Source of the DNA: Halalkalirubrum salinum
GTDB taxonomy: Archaea > Halobacteriota > Halobacteria > Halobacteriales > Haloferacaceae
DNA length: 64,000 nucleotides
Assembly: GCF_005543295.1 (NCBI RefSeq)
Contig: NZ_SRSG01000023.1
Span: 1-64,000 of the forward strand
Direction: 5' to 3'
The position numbers and the translations under genes were made by a program. How positions within the stretch are numbered: the first letter of the stretch is position 1; every line of letters starts with the position of its first letter. The notes under the pieces were generated by a model. That model worked only from the letters and a program-made list of their open reading frames with translations, did no database searches and had not been told where the DNA came from. Below are positions 61,077-64,000 of this stretch, piece by piece.

Positions 61077-61102
61077 CCCTCGTGAGCGGAGCGAACGAGG
61101 GC
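61076..61102 (+). terminator. GC-rich hairpin, possible terminator
   Basis: GCCCTCG (61076-61082) pairs with CGAGGGC (61096-61102); a run of six T follows at 61114-61119. It could end plus-strand transcription from the provirus side. Confidence 0.45.
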
Positions 61103-61240
61103 TCGGAAGTGTGTTTTTTGTCCGGATTTACCAGGAATCGAGACTCAACATATCAGTTCACCTGTCAGAATAAATAGCAGTGCGTGTGTCAGAAATTCGA
61201 ATTTGAGCTGAACGTGAATTCTACTGATAGGGCCTCGATT

Positions 61241-61987
61241 TCACTCGTGGGTTATTGAGCTGCTTGGCAGACTCGAAATAATCGATCGAGTAAGGGCAGG
61301 CTCGAGTCCACTATCCCGGTATCCTGCTGCCAAGTTGACGTCGACAGCCCAATACTGGTCCTCGGCATCTCTGACAAAATCAACTCCGACACCTCGGAGA
61401 TCGAACCGTTCAACGAGTTGGCGAAGAGACGCTGCAAGTGCGGGTCTGACCTGTGTGTCGCCGACGAACTGTTTCTCGCCATAGAGTTTCGAGGTGACGC
61501 GTTTCCCTGCGATGTGTATCCGTTTCCCGTCATTAACCGCATAATACTTGTAATCAACCGGCTCCGTCGGGATCAGCTCTTGATAGAAATCTCCCTCGCC
61601 GTTGAGTTCGGGTTCGCCGTCCCAGATGTAGTAGCCTTTTGCGACGTACTCGATCGTTGGTTTCACAAAAGAAACTGCAGGTGTGCGAAACCCCATCTCC
61701 GAAAGCGCTCGAAGACCGACCAGCCGTGAACTGAACAAAATCGTTGCCTGAAGGTTGTTCCACAGCGGCGTTCCCTCCCGATAAGCCTGCCGCAGAGCCG
61801 GGAGTGCGCTCAGGAGTGTCTTTTTGTTGACAATCACCGAGAGGCTGGCGATCTGTTCTACTGAGAGCTGAGATTGCGGATCGAAGAATCGAACTCGAAA
61901 CCCTTCGTTCCGAAGACGATCGGCCACCTCCCTGAACACTGGCTTGTGCTTTTGACACAGGATGCCGATATCACCGCTTTTTCCCAT
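61241..61987 (-). CDS. ATP-grasp-fold protein
   Basis: A 248-residue protein of the RimK-like ATP-grasp type. ATP-binding features include FVKPTIEYVAKGYYIWDG and YQELIPTEPVDYKYYAVNDG; the metal-binding end is RGVGVDFVRDAEDQYWAVDV followed by NLAAGYRDSGLE. It would ligate a carboxylate to an amine or related group; substrate unknown. Host gene next to the cytochrome P450, 145 bases from it, perhaps one unit. Confidence 0.82.
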   Translation of the reverse strand: MGKSGDIGILCQKHKPVFREVADRLRNEGFRVRFFDPQSQLSVEQIASLSVIVNKKTLLSALPALRQAYREGTPLWNNLQATILFSSRLVGLRALSEMGFRTPAVSFVKPTIEYVAKGYYIWDGEPELNGEGDFYQELIPTEPVDYKYYAVNDGKRIHIAGKRVTSKLYGEKQFVGDTQVRPALAASLRQLVERFDLRGVGVDFVRDAEDQYWAVDVNLAAGYRDSGLEPALTRSIISSLPSSSITHE

Positions 61988-62132
61988 GGTCGGAATCTAC
62001 ATTGCTGTTCAAGCGCGGATCTGAATAGCATTCGGGTGCGTAATTGAACGAGTTCACCAACAGTCCGCCTGTGTCGTGGAAAATCAAAGGCGTTGGAAGT
62101 GTGATACGCACCGAAAAGTTCTATTCAATTTA

Positions 62133-63368
62133 TTATCGCTCGTCGTATCGGATCGGCAACGATTCCACGCCGTAGATGAACGAACTCCGGGTTGGTTGGA
62201 GGGGTGCCTCGGCGAGTTGTACGTTTTCGACGCGATCGAGTAACTCCGACAGTCCGACTTTGGCTTCGAGTCGGGCCAGCGGCGCGCCCAGACAGTAATG
62301 TGTCCCGTAACCGAACCCGAGATGCTGGTTTGGCGATCGGTCCGGTCGGAACGCATCGGCCGCTTCAAACTGCCGTTCGTCGCGGTTCGCGGAGCCAAGC
62401 CAGGCAATGATACGATCACCTGCACCGATAGTCTCTCCATGCATCGTCACGTCTTCGGTGGCGACCCGGCTCATGGCCTGGACTGGCGATCGATATCGCA
62501 GCACCTCTTCGATCGCGCTCGTGAGCGCGCGATCGTCCCCACGCAGCTCGTCGAACAAGTCGGCGTCTACCTCGGCGAAACACCGAACCGCGTTCGCGAT
62601 GAGATTTGATGTCGTGATGTTCCCTGCAACGAGCAGCAGGATACACATTCCGAGCGCCTCCTCCTGGGAGAGTCGTTCCCCCGAACTGGACTCGGCGGTG
62701 ACGATAACAGAGAGGAGATCTTCTTGGGGGTTCTCACGGCGGTCCTCTATCATCTCCAAGAAGTACTGTGCCATCTCCATCTGGATCTGCTGCTGGCGGT
62801 CCGCGAACGCGTCTACGCTCTCATCGTCGCTTGCGGCTTCGACGAGCGTGTCCGACCACGTCTTGAATCGATCGCGGTCCGACGACGGGACGCCGAGCAG
62901 TTCAGCAATGACCGTTACCGGAAACGGATACGCGAGGTCCTTGACGATATCCAATTGCTCGTCTGCCCCAACGGCATCGTCGAGCAACTCGCCAGCCAGC
63001 TCGCGGAAGTGAGGTTCGCGATCGGCGAGGGCACGGGGTTGGAACCAGTCGTCTACGACGCCTCGAAGCTCGTCGTGGCGGGGCGGGTCCTGGAACAACA
63101 TCGTATCGAAGATCAATCCCTCTCCCGGCCGTTCGGGTTCGACAAAATCGTCTGCCTCCCGAGGGTTTACTGAGAACACAGCGTCGTCGTCCAACACGCG
63201 CTTCACGTCTTCGTATCGGAAGATGTCCCACGTACGACGCTCCGGATCGTATCGAACTGGGGCCTCCTCACGCATCCGCTCGTACCACTCGAAGGGTTCG
63301 AGCCATGACTCACGATCCTGCAGTTCTTTGGGGACGGCTTGGAGTCCTTGTGGGCCTGCTGAACTCAT
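62133..63368 (-). CDS. cytochrome P450
   Basis: A 411-residue P450. The haem Cys is in GFGYGTHYCLGAPLARLE (about 359); the ExxR motif is in SAIEEVLRYRSP; the I-helix has LLLVAGNITTSN, with Ile where many bacterial enzymes have Glu before the conserved Thr pair. Soluble bacterial-type length with no membrane anchor. It would oxidise an unknown organic substrate; no ferredoxin gene is adjacent. It may have been acquired from bacteria. Confidence 0.93.
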   Translation of the reverse strand: MSSAGPQGLQAVPKELQDRESWLEPFEWYERMREEAPVRYDPERRTWDIFRYEDVKRVLDDDAVFSVNPREADDFVEPERPGEGLIFDTMLFQDPPRHDELRGVVDDWFQPRALADREPHFRELAGELLDDAVGADEQLDIVKDLAYPFPVTVIAELLGVPSSDRDRFKTWSDTLVEAASDDESVDAFADRQQQIQMEMAQYFLEMIEDRRENPQEDLLSVIVTAESSSGERLSQEEALGMCILLLVAGNITTSNLIANAVRCFAEVDADLFDELRGDDRALTSAIEEVLRYRSPVQAMSRVATEDVTMHGETIGAGDRIIAWLGSANRDERQFEAADAFRPDRSPNQHLGFGYGTHYCLGAPLARLEAKVGLSELLDRVENVQLAEAPLQPTRSSFIYGVESLPIRYDER

Positions 63369-63483
63369 GGCTTTGAATTTGGGGACGAATATTCTAAAAC
63401 TCTCCGTCGGTTATTCGATCGAACGTCCTGGCTCTCTTCTTTGCCTCACTCTCACAGGGTGGAACTGTTCGGGCTGACAGAAC

Positions 63484-63594
63484 TATAGTAGCGTTTGCAA
63501 TTATTTTCCCACTTCGATTCAGGAACTGCTGGTTCACGCTCTCTCGGACTACATTTCGAGATGGCTGTTGCAAAGAGTTGCAAACGTTACTATA
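63484..63594 (-). mobile_element. 111-bp MITE, copy 3
   Basis: The reverse complement matches copy 1 closely throughout, including the interior (CAGTTCCTGAATCGAAGTGG), and has the same terminal repeats and length. It lies upstream of the P450 gene and does not break a recognisable gene. Confidence 0.9.
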
Positions 63595-63815
63595 GCTCCT
63601 GACCGAACAGTATTTTCGAATGAGAGATCCAGCGGAATAAACGCTGGGCGGACTACATGCGCCTATGGAAGTCTTGCACCGGAGAATTACAATTCACTGT
63701 ACTCTGAAATCTCGTTTGAAAATTGTGAATACTTAGATACCACCGATCGGTTGAGACTACCCAATAGCGATTTCGCACGCATCGATCGGATACTGTCGCT
63801 CTCCGATTGTTGCGT

Positions 63816-64000
63816 TTAGTGCGTCGATTCAACGCGCTCTCCTCGTATCGAGAAGTAAATTAGTATCCCGAGCAGGCCGGGAACCAGACCCGCTAAAAAT
63901 AACAACGCGATGCCAACGCCCCATTGCCACGCCCAGTCACTCCCTCGAGATTTCGCATCTTGGTAGACCCATCGACCGATTAACCCGAAAACGATGAACA
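63816..64000 (-). CDS. C-terminal part of a membrane protein, cut by window edge
   Basis: Open to the right edge of the window. It encodes GRWVYQDAKSRGSDWAWQWG, then VGIALLFLAGLVPGLLGILI and YFSIRGERVESTH, with a stop at 63816-63818. Two or more TM helices with the pattern of small haloarchaeal membrane proteins. The start is outside the window. Confidence 0.6.
   Translation of the reverse strand, partial: FIVFGLIGRWVYQDAKSRGSDWAWQWGVGIALLFLAGLVPGLLGILIYFSIRGERVESTH

Overview
The window is haloarchaeal (class Halobacteria). The predicted proteins are acidic, many genes start within about 30 bases of a TATA box with little or no leader, and several families are typical of or restricted to halophilic archaea: a HalOD1 domain, a Bat-type HTH regulator, DUF7344-type winged helices, Tat lipoproteins, GTP cyclohydrolase III and an SNJ2-type integrase. 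I cannot name the genus from sequence alone.

Bases 1-35.9 kb are an accessory, decaying region. It holds an intact IS6-family element with 8-bp target duplications (1786-2498), an IS607-type element encoding a serine recombinase and TnpB (32.2-34.6 kb), and two of three copies of a 111-bp MITE. It has many broken genes: a RelE-like toxin, a Bat-type HTH, a DUF7344 regulator split by a MITE, a universal stress protein tail, a lipoprotein with a stop at codon 2, an HxlR tail and a PIN toxin with an in-frame amber codon. Intact genes include a NucS-like nuclease, an HD hydrolase, a large pentapeptide-repeat protein, a nucleotidyltransferase/winged-helix pair, a rhomboid protease, a winged-helix/CARF/winged-helix cluster, an orphan integrase, a tandem UspA protein, a P1B-type metal ATPase, an M48-like membrane protein without its HEXXH motif, and an MDR oxidoreductase.

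Bases 36-46.4 kb look like ordinary chromosome: a UPF0173 metallo-hydrolase, OsmC, a PAS histidine kinase, a HAD phosphatase, a pterin/flavin cluster (GTP cyclohydrolase III, alcohol-dehydrogenase-like protein, 6-pyruvoyl-tetrahydropterin synthase family), an XPB-like helicase, a class V aminotransferase and a tRNA-Tyr gene.

Bases 46,473-61,021 are a provirus of about 14.54 kb integrated at the 3' end of tRNA-Tyr. A minus-strand operon has the pleolipovirus core order: a four-TM VP3-like protein, small membrane proteins, a Tat-exported spike, ORF6- and ORF7-like membrane proteins, and a VP8-like ATPase. A regulatory block follows: a degenerate LAGLIDADG-type protein, a winged-helix repressor with a nearby inverted repeat, and a type IV pilin-like gene. 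An operon of three small proteins plus integrase runs rightward to attR.

The most interesting observation concerns the attachment site. The 13-bp core lies inside a gene. In the circular virus an ATG 10 bases after the integrase gene opens a 107-codon frame that crosses the core and ends in a four-cysteine zinc-finger domain. This frame overlaps, by GTGA, the first gene of a five-gene operon at the other end of the provirus. Integration cuts this gene in two, leaves its zinc-finger half without a start codon, and separates the integrase operon from the operon holding the candidate replication gene. Excision would rejoin them. The host region resumes at about 61.0 kb with a partial tRNA-Tyr relic, an ATP-grasp protein, a cytochrome P450, a third MITE and a membrane protein cut by the window edge.
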